Shown here: piece by piece, positions 16,473 to 24,312 of the stretch
Layout of the letters: each line of letters begins with the position of its first letter
How positions within the stretch are numbered: the stretch's first letter is position 1
From: Actinomadura sp. KC216
GTDB lineage: Bacteria; Actinomycetota; Actinomycetes; Streptosporangiales; Streptosporangiaceae
Reading direction: 5' to 3'
Length of the DNA: 39,895 bases
Assembly: GCF_004348535.1 (NCBI RefSeq)
Contig: NZ_SMJX01000043.1
Coordinates: forward strand, 1-39,895
The notes under the pieces: model-generated
Told to the model about the DNA's origin: nothing
What the model saw: only the letters and a program-made list of their open reading frames with translations
Databases searched by the model: none
Position numbers and translations under genes: made by a program

Positions 16473-16560
16473 TCGCCCTGCCTGGACGAACGTCCCCGGT
16501 ACGGGCTCCCTGCCTACACGGCTCACGCGAACGCCCTGCACGATCCAGAGGTCCCGCAAC

Positions 16561-17130
16561 ATGAACGACCAAGAGGTGCGCGAGGAGTGCATGCGGCTCC
16601 TCAGGGACGGCCTGCCCGACCCTGCTCCCGCCACCCGCGACGACGGACGCGGCTTCCTTCCCCTCGGCCTCGACATGGACGGCGACGTGGCCGTTGTCAC
16701 GTTCCTGCACCAGTGGGGCGATGCGGCGCCGGGCTTCATCGAGGGCTGGACGTTCCACCGCCGCGACGGCGAGTGGATGGAGCTCGGCGGCGCCGGCGGC
16801 TCGGCCCCCGAGGAGCCCCTGGCCCGCCGCTCGTCCGGTGAGATGGGCCGCCACCTGCTGAAGTACGGGTCGGGCCGGACGGTCCGCAACGCCGGCCGGC
16901 TGCTGCCGTGGGGCGCGAAGTGGGTGAACGAGGCGCGGCTGCGCGCGTCGGCGGAGGTCGCGCGGATCCGGGTCGGCACGCGGCTGCTGGACGTCCCCGC
17001 GCACGGTCACGTCGCCGTCGTGTGGGGCGCGCGCCGCGGGCCCATCGTCGAGGCCCTCGCCGCGGACGGGTCGGTGCTGGACGCCCTGGACCTCGACCGC
17101 CCGGCCGTCCCCGCCCGCCCCCAGCTCTGA
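16561..17130 (+). CDS. conserved hypothetical protein
   Basis: This is a soluble 189-residue protein I cannot assign to a named family. It has an acidic N-terminal helix (MNDQEVREECMRLLRDG), then a beta-rich part with GWTFHRRDGEWMELGG near 60-75, and ends with a small domain containing RVGTRLLDVPAHGHVAVVWG and GPIVEALAADGSVL. No catalytic motif, signal peptide or membrane segment is visible. The ATG follows AGAGG nine bases upstream. It lies downstream of the small frame and hairpin at 16375-16472, which may control it. The TetR gene starts 39 bases after its stop. Confidence 0.8.
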   Translation: MNDQEVREECMRLLRDGLPDPAPATRDDGRGFLPLGLDMDGDVAVVTFLHQWGDAAPGFIEGWTFHRRDGEWMELGGAGGSAPEEPLARRSSGEMGRHLLKYGSGRTVRNAGRLLPWGAKWVNEARLRASAEVARIRVGTRLLDVPAHGHVAVVWGARRGPIVEALAADGSVLDALDLDRPAVPARPQL

Positions 17131-17133
17131 TAT

Positions 17134-17163
17134 TTGACCGGTCGTTCCCGATAGGGTTATCGT
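17134..17163 (+). promoter_or_regulatory. probable leaderless promoter and palindrome upstream of the TetR gene
   Basis: TTGACC (17134-17139) and TATCGT (17158-17163) are 18 bases apart, and the TetR ATG follows only six bases later, which implies a leaderless mRNA. The -35 overlaps the perfect palindrome GACCGGTC (17136-17143), a good candidate operator for autoregulation by this TetR protein. Both points are read directly from the sequence; operator function is inference. Confidence 0.5.
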
Positions 17164-17169
17164 CCCGGC

Positions 17170-17751
17170 ATGGCACGGACGAAGGAGTTCGACCCGGACG
17201 AGGCCCTCGGGCGCGCCCTGGAGCTGTTCTGGGAGCGCGGTTACGAGGCGACCTCCATGGCCGATCTCGTGGACCGTCTCGGCGTCGCCCGCGCCAGCAT
17301 CTACGCGACGTTCGGCGGCAAGCACGAGCTGTACCTGAAGGCGTTCGAGCACTACCTGCGGACGACGGACCCGTCGGTCGCGGAGGCGGTGTCGCAGCCG
17401 GGCCCCGTCCTGCCGCAGATCCGGGCGCTGGTCGAGGCCTATGCGGCGGAGTCGTCCCGGGACCGGCCGAGGCACGGCTGCTTCGTCGTCAACACCGCGG
17501 TGGAGCTCGCCGCCCGCGACCCCGAGGCCGCCCGCCTGGTCGAGGCGAGCTGGACGTTCCTGGAGGCGTCGCTCACCTCCGCGCTGACCCGCGCCCGCGC
17601 GCAGGGCGAGCTGCCCGGCGACCGTGACCCGCGCGCGCTGGCCCGGTTCCTGGTCGTGTTCCTCCAGGGCCTGCGCGTGCTGGGCCGCGCCCCCGCCGAC
17701 GACGACCGCATCCGCGACGCGACGCGCGAGGCCCTCGCCGTCTTCGGCTGA
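17170..17751 (+). CDS. TetR/AcrR family transcriptional regulator
   Basis: This is a 193-residue TetR-family repressor. The N-terminal DNA-binding domain has the typical pattern: ALGRALELFWERGYEATSMA, then DLVDRLGVARASIYATFGGK and HELYLKAFEHY. A helical ligand-binding domain follows. The motif HGCFVVNTAVELAARDPEA near residues 99-117 is typical of a TetR subgroup often located next to short-chain dehydrogenases. The SDR gene starts 99 bases downstream in the same direction, beyond a terminator hairpin, so the SDR is a likely target (inference). The ligand is unknown. Confidence 0.93.
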   Translation: MARTKEFDPDEALGRALELFWERGYEATSMADLVDRLGVARASIYATFGGKHELYLKAFEHYLRTTDPSVAEAVSQPGPVLPQIRALVEAYAAESSRDRPRHGCFVVNTAVELAARDPEAARLVEASWTFLEASLTSALTRARAQGELPGDRDPRALARFLVVFLQGLRVLGRAPADDDRIRDATREALAVFG

Positions 17752-17761
17752 CCCTGCCCTT

Positions 17762-17787
17762 CCCCGCCTCCCGCAAGGCGGGGCTTT
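17762..17787 (+). terminator. terminator after the TetR gene
   Basis: CCCCGCCT (17762-17769) pairs perfectly with AGGCGGGG (17776-17783) around a 6-base loop, followed by CTTTCT. It lies ten bases after the TetR stop and separates it from the SDR gene. Confidence 0.8.
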
Positions 17788-17850
17788 CTGCACCCAAATT
17801 CAAGAACGATCGATCTAGTATCTGAAGGTCCGAGAGACAGGAGACAGGCC

Positions 17851-18600
17851 ATGATCTTCGACGGCAGGACCGTGCTCGTCACCGGCGGCGCGGGCGGCAT
17901 CGGCCGCGCCATCGCGCGCGGCTTCGCCCGGGAGGGCGCCACGGTCGTCCTCGCCGGACGCGACGAGACCGCGCTCACCGGCGCGGTCAAGGAGATCGGC
18001 CCCGAGCGCGCCGACCACGTCGTCGCCGACGTGACCGACACCTCCGGCGTCGCCCGGATGGTGGAGACCGTCGCGGCACGCCACGGCCGCCTGCACGTCG
18101 CGGTCAACAACGCCGGGATCCTTAGCGCCACCGGGCCGCTCGCCGATGTGGACGAGGACGCCTGGGACGACGTCCTCGCGGTGAACCTGACCGGCGTGTT
18201 CCTGTCGATGAAGCACGAGATCGCGCACATGCGCGGCAACGGCGGCGGGACGATCGTCAACGTCGCGTCCAACATCGGCGCGCACGTCCGCCGTCCCGGG
18301 CTGGCCGCCTACGCGGCGTCCAAGGCGGCGGTCAGCGCCCTGACCCGCGCGGCGGCCCTCGACCACATCGCCGACGGCGTCCGGATCAACGCCGTCAGCC
18401 CCGGCGCCAGCGACACGCCCATGTCGCTGCTCCCCGGCGAGACCCGCGCCGAGCGCGCGGAGCGGATGCGCACGGCCGCGCCGTCCGGACGCGTCGCCGA
18501 CACGTCCGAGGTCGCCGAGACGGTGCTGTGGCTGGCGTCGGACGCGTCGAGCCACGTGGTCGGGCACGACCTGGTCGTCGACGGCGGCGCCACCGCCTGA
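17851..18600 (+). CDS. short-chain dehydrogenase/reductase (SDR)
   Basis: This is a classical SDR oxidoreductase of 249 residues. The cofactor loop TGGAGGIG is at 11-18, NNAG at 86-89, and the catalytic set Asn112, Ser140, Tyr154 and Lys158 (YAASK) is complete. Arg37 after the second strand (LAGRD) suggests NADPH rather than NADH, an inference from family rules. The ATG has a strong AGGAGA ribosome-binding site six bases upstream. A GATCGATC palindrome and TAGTAT (17816-17821) lie in the leader. The neighbouring TetR gene probably regulates it. The substrate cannot be read from sequence. Confidence 0.92.
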   Translation: MIFDGRTVLVTGGAGGIGRAIARGFAREGATVVLAGRDETALTGAVKEIGPERADHVVADVTDTSGVARMVETVAARHGRLHVAVNNAGILSATGPLADVDEDAWDDVLAVNLTGVFLSMKHEIAHMRGNGGGTIVNVASNIGAHVRRPGLAAYAASKAAVSALTRAAALDHIADGVRINAVSPGASDTPMSLLPGETRAERAERMRTAAPSGRVADTSEVAETVLWLASDASSHVVGHDLVVDGGATA

Positions 18601-18602
18601 CG

Positions 18603-18650
18603 CCCCCGGCGTGACCCCCGGTGTGGCCCCCGGTGTGGCCCCCGGTGACG
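18603..18650. repeat. 12-bp tandem repeat, four imperfect copies
   Basis: Four consecutive 12-base units (CCCCCGGYGTGR-like) run at 18603-18614, 18615-18626, 18627-18638 and 18639-18650. The middle two are identical, and the first and last differ at two or three positions. The repeat fills the gap between the SDR stop and the methyltransferase gene. Confidence 0.85.
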
Positions 18651-18684
18651 CTTTTCAAATCGGTCGAGAGGGCAGACTCAGTCC

Positions 18685-19377
18685 ATGGCCCTCACACCCG
18701 ACTACGACTCCGACCCGGAGCGTTTCCGCCTCGCCTCCAGGGTCACCAGGAAGTACCTGATCGGGGCGCGGAGCCTGCACGACCACATCGCCGCGAAGCT
18801 GCTGAACGGCGGGCCGTCCCTCGTCCTGGACATCGGCTGCGGGGAGGGCGCGCTCAGCGACGCCCTCCCCGACCCGCCGCCGTTCCGGCTGGTGGGGCTG
18901 GACGCGTCCGCCGAGCTCCTGCGCGCCCATCCGGCGCCGCGCGTCCGGGCCGACGCGCTGCGGCTGCCGTTCCGGGACGGGACGTTCGACGCCGCCATCG
19001 CCGTGAACATGCTTTACCACCTGGACGATCCCGGTCTCGCGCTGCGCGAGGCCCGCCGCGTCCTCGCGCCCGGCGGCGTGCTGCTCGTCACCGCGATCTG
19101 CCGGACCGACAGCCCCGAACTGTCGCCCGTCTGGCGTCCCGAGCCGACCACGTTCGACGCCGAGGACGCCCCGGCGCGCGTCTGCGAGGTGTTCGGCGAG
19201 GTCGAGGTGGAGCGGTGGGACGCGCCGCTGATCACGCTGCCCGACCACGACGCCGTCCGCGACTACCTGATCGCCCGCCACATGCCCCGGTCGCAGGCGG
19301 CCGAGGCGGCCCGGCGAGTCCGGACGCCCCTCCCGGTGACGAAACGCGGAAGCCTCGTCCTGGCCCGCCGCTCCTGA
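18685..19377 (+). CDS. class I SAM-dependent methyltransferase
   Basis: This is a 230-residue methyltransferase of the Methyltransf_11 type. Motif I (VLDIGCGEG) is at 47-55. The acidic end of strand 2 is in LVGLDAS, motif II/III-like FDAAIAVNMLYHLDDPG is near 103-120, and the following LAPGGVLLVT resembles post-motif III. The start ATG at 18685 gives a normal length. It lies 84 bases after the SDR stop, across the 12-bp repeat. The substrate is unknown. Confidence 0.9.
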   Translation: MALTPDYDSDPERFRLASRVTRKYLIGARSLHDHIAAKLLNGGPSLVLDIGCGEGALSDALPDPPPFRLVGLDASAELLRAHPAPRVRADALRLPFRDGTFDAAIAVNMLYHLDDPGLALREARRVLAPGGVLLVTAICRTDSPELSPVWRPEPTTFDAEDAPARVCEVFGEVEVERWDAPLITLPDHDAVRDYLIARHMPRSQAAEAARRVRTPLPVTKRGSLVLARRS

Positions 19378-19387
19378 CGCCTCCGCG

Positions 19388-20593
19388 TCACGAGCGCATG
19401 AGCACCTCTGGGTTCAGCTCGTCGGGACGGGTGAAGCCAGAGAGCGCCAGCGTCAACTCCAGTTCGGCCTGGAGGCAGCGCAGGACGTGCTGGACGCCCG
19501 CCTCACCCGCGAGCGCCAGCCCATAGGCGTAGGGACGCGCGACCAGCACCGCCTTGGCGCCGAGCGCGAGCGCCTTGGCGATGTCCGAGCCCGTGCGGAT
19601 CCCGCTGTCGAAGAGCACCGTCGCCTGGTCGCGGACGGCGTCGACCACGCCGGGCAGGGCGTCGAGGGAGGCGACGGCGCCGTCCACCTGCCGCCCGCCG
19701 TGGTTGGAGACGATCACGCCGTCCATGCCCGCGTCGACGGCCCGGCGGGCGTCGTCGGGGTGCTGGATGCCCTTCAGCGCGATCGGGCCGTCCCAGTGCT
19801 CGCGCAGGAAGATCAGGTCGTCCCAGGTCAGGGCGGGGTTCCCGAAGGTGGCGACCCAGTGCAGGACCGCCTGGTCCCAGTTGGCCTCGGTGATCGGACC
19901 GCCGCCGACCATGCTCTGGAAGACCGGGTCGCTGACATAGTTCGCAACGCCGATTCCGCGCAGAAACGGCAGGTACGCCTGGTCGAGGTCCCGGGGGCGC
20001 CACGCCAGCGTGAACGTGTCCAGCGTGACGACGAGCACCGAGTAACCGGCCGCCTTGGCGCGCTCCAGGAAGCTGACGGCGAGATCCCGGTTCTTCGGCC
20101 AGTACAGCTGGTACCAGCGCGGCCCGCCGCCGTTCGCCTCGGCCACGTCCTCGATGCTGTGCGAGGACGCCGTGCTCAGCACCATCGGCACGCCCTCGGC
20201 CGCCGCCGCCCGCGCGACGGCCGGCTCACCGTCCGGATGGACGATCGACAGCACGCCGATGGGCCCGAGCAGCACCGGCGACGGCATGTCGGTGCCGAGC
20301 ACCTGAACGGAAAGGTCGCGGTGGGTCACGTTCCTGAGCATCCTCGGCACGATCCGCCACCGGTCGAACGCCGCGCGGTTGGCCCGCGCGGTCGCCTCGC
20401 TGCCCGCCGAGCCCGCTACGTACCCGAACGCCCGCTCCGACAGCGACCGCTCGGCGAGGCCCTCCAGCTTCGTCAGGTCGGTCGGCAGCGCCGGGACGAC
20501 GTCGCCGAGCCCCTGCAGATAGATCGAGTTCTGGAAGTCGGCCGGCGCGCCCAAGGAAGCCTCCACCTGCGATGATCCGAAACCGTCCGGCAC
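19388..20593 (-). CDS. lactate 2-monooxygenase-like FMN-dependent alpha-hydroxy acid oxidase
   Basis: This 401-residue flavoenzyme belongs to the FMN-dependent alpha-hydroxy acid oxidase family, which oxidises substrates such as L-lactate. The active-site stretch SNHGGRQVDGA carries the catalytic His and Arg, and FDSGIRTGSDIAKALALGAKAV is the FMN phosphate-binding segment. The extra segment and overall length match lactate 2-monooxygenases more than lactate dehydrogenases; lactate as substrate is inference. I chose GTG 20593 because GAGGTGG lies seven bases upstream; the open frame runs on to 20758 but overlaps the parC start region. It diverges from parC with 109 bases between the starts. 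Confidence 0.88.
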   Translation of the reverse strand: MPDGFGSSQVEASLGAPADFQNSIYLQGLGDVVPALPTDLTKLEGLAERSLSERAFGYVAGSAGSEATARANRAAFDRWRIVPRMLRNVTHRDLSVQVLGTDMPSPVLLGPIGVLSIVHPDGEPAVARAAAAEGVPMVLSTASSHSIEDVAEANGGGPRWYQLYWPKNRDLAVSFLERAKAAGYSVLVVTLDTFTLAWRPRDLDQAYLPFLRGIGVANYVSDPVFQSMVGGGPITEANWDQAVLHWVATFGNPALTWDDLIFLREHWDGPIALKGIQHPDDARRAVDAGMDGVIVSNHGGRQVDGAVASLDALPGVVDAVRDQATVLFDSGIRTGSDIAKALALGAKAVLVARPYAYGLALAGEAGVQHVLRCLQAELELTLALSGFTRPDELNPEVLMRS

Positions 20594-20690
20594 CAATGTG
20601 CCACCTCTGCGGAGATGACGGAACGGCACCGATTCGGCGAACCGGGCGCCACACCGGCTGGGGCGGGCGAAAGATGTCCCTGGGACCGGC

Positions 20691-20705
20691 CACAATGTGG
20701 GCATG
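20691..20705 (+). promoter_or_regulatory. candidate -10 element and leaderless start of parC
   Basis: CACAAT (20691-20696) lies six bases before the ATG at 20703 and there is no ribosome-binding site, which suggests a leaderless mRNA. A similar CACAATGGGC stretch precedes the peroxiredoxin-like gene at 23220. No good -35 is seen here. Confidence 0.3.
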
Positions 20706-23192
20706 GCACGACGCGGATCCCAGGCACCTCCCCCGCCGCCGGACTTCGAGGAGAACATCGTCGATGTCGACGTCTCCGACGAGATGCGCGGCAGTTACCT
20801 CGAGTACGCCCTCTCGGTCATCTACCAGCGGGCGCTCCCGGACGTGCGCGACGGGCTGAAGCCCGTCCAGCGCCGGATCCTGTACTCGATGAACGAGATG
20901 GGGCTGCGCCCCGACCGCGGGCACGTCAAGTGCGCCCGCGTCGTCGGCGAGGTCATGGGCAAGCTGCACCCGCACGGCGACAGCGCGATCTACGACGCGA
21001 TGGTGCGGATGGCGCAGTCCTGGGCGATGCGGATGCCGCTGGTCGACGGGCACGGCAACTTCGGGTCGCTCGGCGGCGACGACATGCCCGCCGCCATGCG
21101 GTACACCGAGGCGCGCCTGTCCCGCGAGGCGATGCTCATGGTCGCCTCCATCGACGAGGACACCGTCGACTTCCGCCCGAACTACGACGGGCAGGAGCGC
21201 GAGCCCGAAGTCCTCCCCGCCGCGTTCCCGAACCTGCTGGTGAACGGCGCGTCCGGCATCGCGGTCGGGATGGCGACGAACATGGCGCCGCACAACCTCG
21301 GCGAGGTCATCGCCGCGGCCCGGCACCTGATCGACCACCCGGACGCCACGCTCGACGACCTGATGCGCCACGTCCCCGGCCCCGACCTGCCCACCGGCGG
21401 CAAGATCGTCGGCCTGGACGGCATCCGCGACGCCTACGCCAACGGCCGCGGCACGTTCCGCACCCGCGCCACCACGACCATCGAGAACGTGACGCCGCGC
21501 CGCAAGGGCATCGTGGTCAGCGAGCTGCCGTACGCGGTCGGCCCGGAGCGCGTCAAGGCCAAGATCAAGGAACTGGTCAACGCGAAGAAGCTCCAGGGCA
21601 TCGCCGACCTGAAGGACCTCACCGACCGCAACGTCGGCCTCCGCCTCGTCATCGAGATCAAGAACGGGTTCAACCCGGAGGCCGTCCTGCAGGACCTCTA
21701 CCGGCTGACGCCGATGGAGGAGACGTTCGGCATCAACAACGTCGCGCTCGTCGACGGCCAGCCGCGCACGCTCGGGCTCCGCGACATGCTGCAGGTCTAC
21801 GTCGACCACCGCATCGACGTCGTCCGCCGCCGCTCGATGTTCCGCCGCAAGAAGCGCGAGGACCGCCTCCACCTCGTGGACGGCCTGCTCGTCGCGCTCC
21901 TCAACATCGACGAGGTCATCCAGGTCATCCGGCAGAGCGACGACGCCGCGCAGGCCAAGCAGCGGCTGATGCAGATCTTCGAGCTGTCCGACATCCAGTC
22001 GCAGTACATCCTCGACACGCCGCTGCGCCGCCTCACCCGGTACGACCGGCTCGAGCTGGAGAAGGAGAAGGATCAGCTCGCCAAGGAGATCGCGCAGCTG
22101 ACCGCGATCCTCGAATCGGAGAAGAAGCTGCGCGGCGTCGTGTCCAAGGAGCTCGGCGAGGTCGCCAAGGAGTTCGCGACCCCGCGCCGGACGATCCTGC
22201 TGGAATCGTCCGGGCAGACCGCGGTGTCGGCCGTCCCGCTGGAGGTGGCGGACGACCCGTGCACCGTGCTGCTGTCGTCCACCGGCCTGATGGCCCGCAC
22301 GCACGGGCCCGGCCCGCTGCCCGACAGCGGCCCCCGCGCCGCGCACGACGTGCTGACGTCCGTCGTCCCCGCCACGGCGCGCGGCCAGGTCGGCGCGGTG
22401 ACCTCGCACGGCCGCATGATCCGCGTCGACGTCCTCGACCTGCCGACGCTGCCCGCGTCGGCGACGCCGCCGTCCCTGGCGGGCGGCGCCCCGATCACCG
22501 AGTACGTCGACCTGGAACCGGACGAGACGATCGTCGGGATCGCCGCCGTCACCGACGAGGGCGGCGGTCTCGCCCTCGGAACCGCGCAGGGCGTGGTCAA
22601 ACGGGTCGTGCCCGACTTCCCCGCCAACCGCGACGAGTTCGAGGTCATCGGCCTCAAGGACGGCGACCGCGTCGTCGGCGCCGTGCAGCTCCTGTCCGAC
22701 GACCAGCACCTCGTCTTCATCACCTCCGACGCGCAGCTCCTGCACTTCGCGGCCTCGATCGTCCGGCCGCAGGGCCGGGCGGCGGGCGGCATGGCGGGCA
22801 TCAAGCTGGGCGCGGGCGCCCGCGTCCTGTGGTTCGGCGCGATCGACCCGTCCCGCGAGGCCCGCGTCATCACGGTGTCCGGCTCGTCGTCCGCGCTGCC
22901 CGGCACCCAGACCGGCGCGATCAAGCTCGCCGACTTCGCCGACTTCCCGGCCAAGGGCCGCGCGACCGGAGGCGTCCGCGCGCACCGCTTCCTCAAGGGC
23001 GAGGACGTCCTGCTCCAGGCGTGGGCGGCGCCGACCCCGCTCCGCGCCGCGGGCGCCAACGGCAAACCGGCCATGCTGAACGCGACCCTGGGACGCAGGG
23101 ACGGCTCCGGCGAGAAGCTCGACAAGCCCCTGACCGCCATCAGCGGCCCCCTCGGCCCGCCGCCCCCGGAGGAGGACGAGCCCGAGGAATGA
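20703..23192 (+). CDS. parC: type IIA DNA topoisomerase subunit A (ParC/topoisomerase IV-like)
   Basis: This 829-residue subunit breaks and rejoins DNA in the second type II topoisomerase of actinomycetes. The N-terminal winged-helix/tower part carries the catalytic Tyr134 in AMRYTEARLS. The quinolone-interacting segment HPHGDSAIYD is intact, with Ser94 at the position of GyrA Ser83. A coiled segment (YDRLELEKEKDQLAKEI) precedes a C-terminal beta-pinwheel from about residue 500. The GyrA-box motif QRRGGRG is absent, which argues for ParC rather than GyrA. I prefer ATG 20703 over the GTG at 20697. Its partner parE lies about 3 kb downstream in the opposite orientation. Confidence 0.92.
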   Translation: MARRGSQAPPPPPDFEENIVDVDVSDEMRGSYLEYALSVIYQRALPDVRDGLKPVQRRILYSMNEMGLRPDRGHVKCARVVGEVMGKLHPHGDSAIYDAMVRMAQSWAMRMPLVDGHGNFGSLGGDDMPAAMRYTEARLSREAMLMVASIDEDTVDFRPNYDGQEREPEVLPAAFPNLLVNGASGIAVGMATNMAPHNLGEVIAAARHLIDHPDATLDDLMRHVPGPDLPTGGKIVGLDGIRDAYANGRGTFRTRATTTIENVTPRRKGIVVSELPYAVGPERVKAKIKELVNAKKLQGIADLKDLTDRNVGLRLVIEIKNGFNPEAVLQDLYRLTPMEETFGINNVALVDGQPRTLGLRDMLQVYVDHRIDVVRRRSMFRRKKREDRLHLVDGLLVALLNIDEVIQVIRQSDDAAQAKQRLMQIFELSDIQSQYILDTPLRRLTRYDRLELEKEKDQLAKEIAQLTAILESEKKLRGVVSKELGEVAKEFATPRRTILLESSGQTAVSAVPLEVADDPCTVLLSSTGLMARTHGPGPLPDSGPRAAHDVLTSVVPATARGQVGAVTSHGRMIRVDVLDLPTLPASATPPSLAGGAPITEYVDLEPDETIVGIAAVTDEGGGLALGTAQGVVKRVVPDFPANRDEFEVIGLKDGDRVVGAVQLLSDDQHLVFITSDAQLLHFAASIVRPQGRAAGGMAGIKLGAGARVLWFGAIDPSREARVITVSGSSSALPGTQTGAIKLADFADFPAKGRATGGVRAHRFLKGEDVLLQAWAAPTPLRAAGANGKPAMLNATLGRRDGSGEKLDKPLTAISGPLGPPPPEEDEPEE

Positions 23193-23232
23193 GCCCCGGA
23201 CGGGCCCGGGCGGGTGCGTCACAATGGGCCGC

Positions 23233-23799
23233 ATGCCGATCGCATCGTTCATGGTTCCGCTCGGGTCCCCGGTTCCGGCGTTCAGCCTTCCGTCCATCGA
23301 CGGCGGGACGGTGTCGCACGACGACTTCCCCGAGGCGTCCGCCCTGCTGGTGGCGTTCCTGTCCAACCACTGCCCGTACGTGCGCCGTGTCGAGGCGGCC
23401 GTCGGCGCCCTCACCGCCGAGTACGCGGACAAGGGCCTCGCGACGGTCGCCGTAGGCAGCAACGACGTCGTCAACTATCCCGACGACGGCCCGGAGCACC
23501 TGCGCGAGCAGGCCGCCCGCGCCGCGTTCGCGTTCCCCTATCTGGTGGACGAGTCGCAGGAGACGGCCCGGGCGTTCCGCGCCGCCTGCACGCCCGACTT
23601 CTTCCTGTACGACCGGGAGCGGCGGCTCGCCTACCGGGGCGAGTTCGACGGCGCCCGCCCCCGCAACGACGTCCCGGCGGACGGCGCGTCGCTGAGGGCC
23701 GCGCTCGATCTGGTGCTGGCGGGCAAGGACGTGCCCGAGCCCCACACGCCGAGCCTCGGCTGCGGAATCAAATGGAAGCCCGGCAACGAACCGGTGTAA
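23233..23799 (+). CDS. peroxiredoxin-like (PRX_like1) thioredoxin-fold protein
   Basis: This 188-residue thioredoxin-fold protein resembles the PRX-like group. SNHCPYVRRVEAAVGAL near residues 44-60 holds the single conserved Cys47 in CPYV, and the C-terminal PSLGCGIKWKPGN is a second family signature. CPYV instead of CXXC is normal for this group, so it is not a defective thioredoxin. I chose ATG 23233 over ATG 23224. CACAAT at 23220-23225 just upstream suggests a leaderless start. Its redox partner is unknown. Confidence 0.85.
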   Translation: MPIASFMVPLGSPVPAFSLPSIDGGTVSHDDFPEASALLVAFLSNHCPYVRRVEAAVGALTAEYADKGLATVAVGSNDVVNYPDDGPEHLREQAARAAFAFPYLVDESQETARAFRAACTPDFFLYDRERRLAYRGEFDGARPRNDVPADGASLRAALDLVLAGKDVPEPHTPSLGCGIKWKPGNEPV

Positions 23800-23811
23800 T
23801 TCACCACTGGT

Positions 23812-23848
23812 AATCACACGAACTGTAATCACACCGGTTGAATCACAC
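23812..23848. repeat. three direct repeats of AATCACAC
   Basis: AATCACAC occurs at 23812-23819, 23827-23834 and 23841-23848, with repeat steps of 15 and 14 bases. The cluster fills the gap between the peroxiredoxin-like gene and the convergent hypothetical gene, and its last copy merges into the hairpin at 23844-23869. Confidence 0.75.
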
Positions 23849-23869
23849 CGGCCGTGTTACGCCGGTGTG
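23844..23869. terminator. hairpin between convergent genes
   Basis: CACACCGGC (23844-23852) pairs perfectly with GCCGGTGTG (23861-23869) around an 8-base loop. It overlaps the stop codon of the minus-strand gene ending at 23857 and probably terminates transcription from both sides. Confidence 0.6.
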
Positions 23870-24246
23870 GCCTCGCCCTCGCGCGGACGCGGCAGCATGA
23901 CGGTCTCGACGTCCTTCGGCCGCAGGCAGCGCTCGGCGGCCGCCGCCAGCGCTTCGAGCAGCTCGGACGGCCCGCCGTCCGCATCGTCGTAGTGCCAGAA
24001 ACGGACCAGTCTCTCGCCCTCGGCACCCGGGTCGAAACGGCCCATGGTGAAGCATCCGGCCACGGCCATGCGGACGATGACACGCGCGCTCTCATCCAGT
24101 TGCGTCACGTAGGCGGCGGCGTCGATGAGACCGATCGCGGCGCGGGCGTTGCGGCCGTCGTCGCACGGGTCGGGACGGTTGATCCGCCATTGCGCGTACG
24201 GGCGCAGGTAGTCCGCGATCATGCAGGTTCTGAGCACGCTCTTCAT
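23857..24246 (-). CDS. hypothetical protein
   Basis: This 129-residue soluble protein has no recognised family. It begins MKSVLRTCMIADYLRPYAQW, has a middle part with DAAAYVTQLDESARVIVRMAV and VRFWHYDDADGGP, and contains four cysteines but no CXXC pair. The codon pattern is normal for the region. It ends inside the hairpin at 23844-23869. The two-component gene pair upstream (stop at 24313) runs in the same direction 66 bases away, so co-transcription is possible but unproven. Confidence 0.7.
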   Translation of the reverse strand: MKSVLRTCMIADYLRPYAQWRINRPDPCDDGRNARAAIGLIDAAAYVTQLDESARVIVRMAVAGCFTMGRFDPGAEGERLVRFWHYDDADGGPSELLEALAAAAERCLRPKDVETVMLPRPREGEATPA

Positions 24247-24312
24247 GGTCCCGGCCGCCGGGACGCGCCCGCCCGGCCCTTGACCGAGTTCTTGCCGCGC
24301 GGTGATCGACGA

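Larger units (their letters stand above)
16221..16560. other. 340-base divergent region
   Basis: The region lies between the histidine kinase gene (minus) and the hypothetical gene at 16561 (plus). It contains a 19-codon open frame with a purine-rich Shine-Dalgarno-like stretch and a strong hairpin, both described separately. No tRNA or other RNA family is recognised. Confidence 0.5.

Noticed and set aside
20226..23474. Open frame of 1082 codons on the minus strand opposite parC
   Set aside because: It is a shadow of the parC frame in very GC-rich DNA. Its product is rich in Arg, Gly and Val with no recognised domain, and parC has full motif support.
23233..23799. Thioredoxin-fold protein with CPYV in place of CXXC as a possible defective enzyme
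   Set aside because: CPYV and the C-terminal CGIKWKPGN are normal signatures of the PRX-like group.
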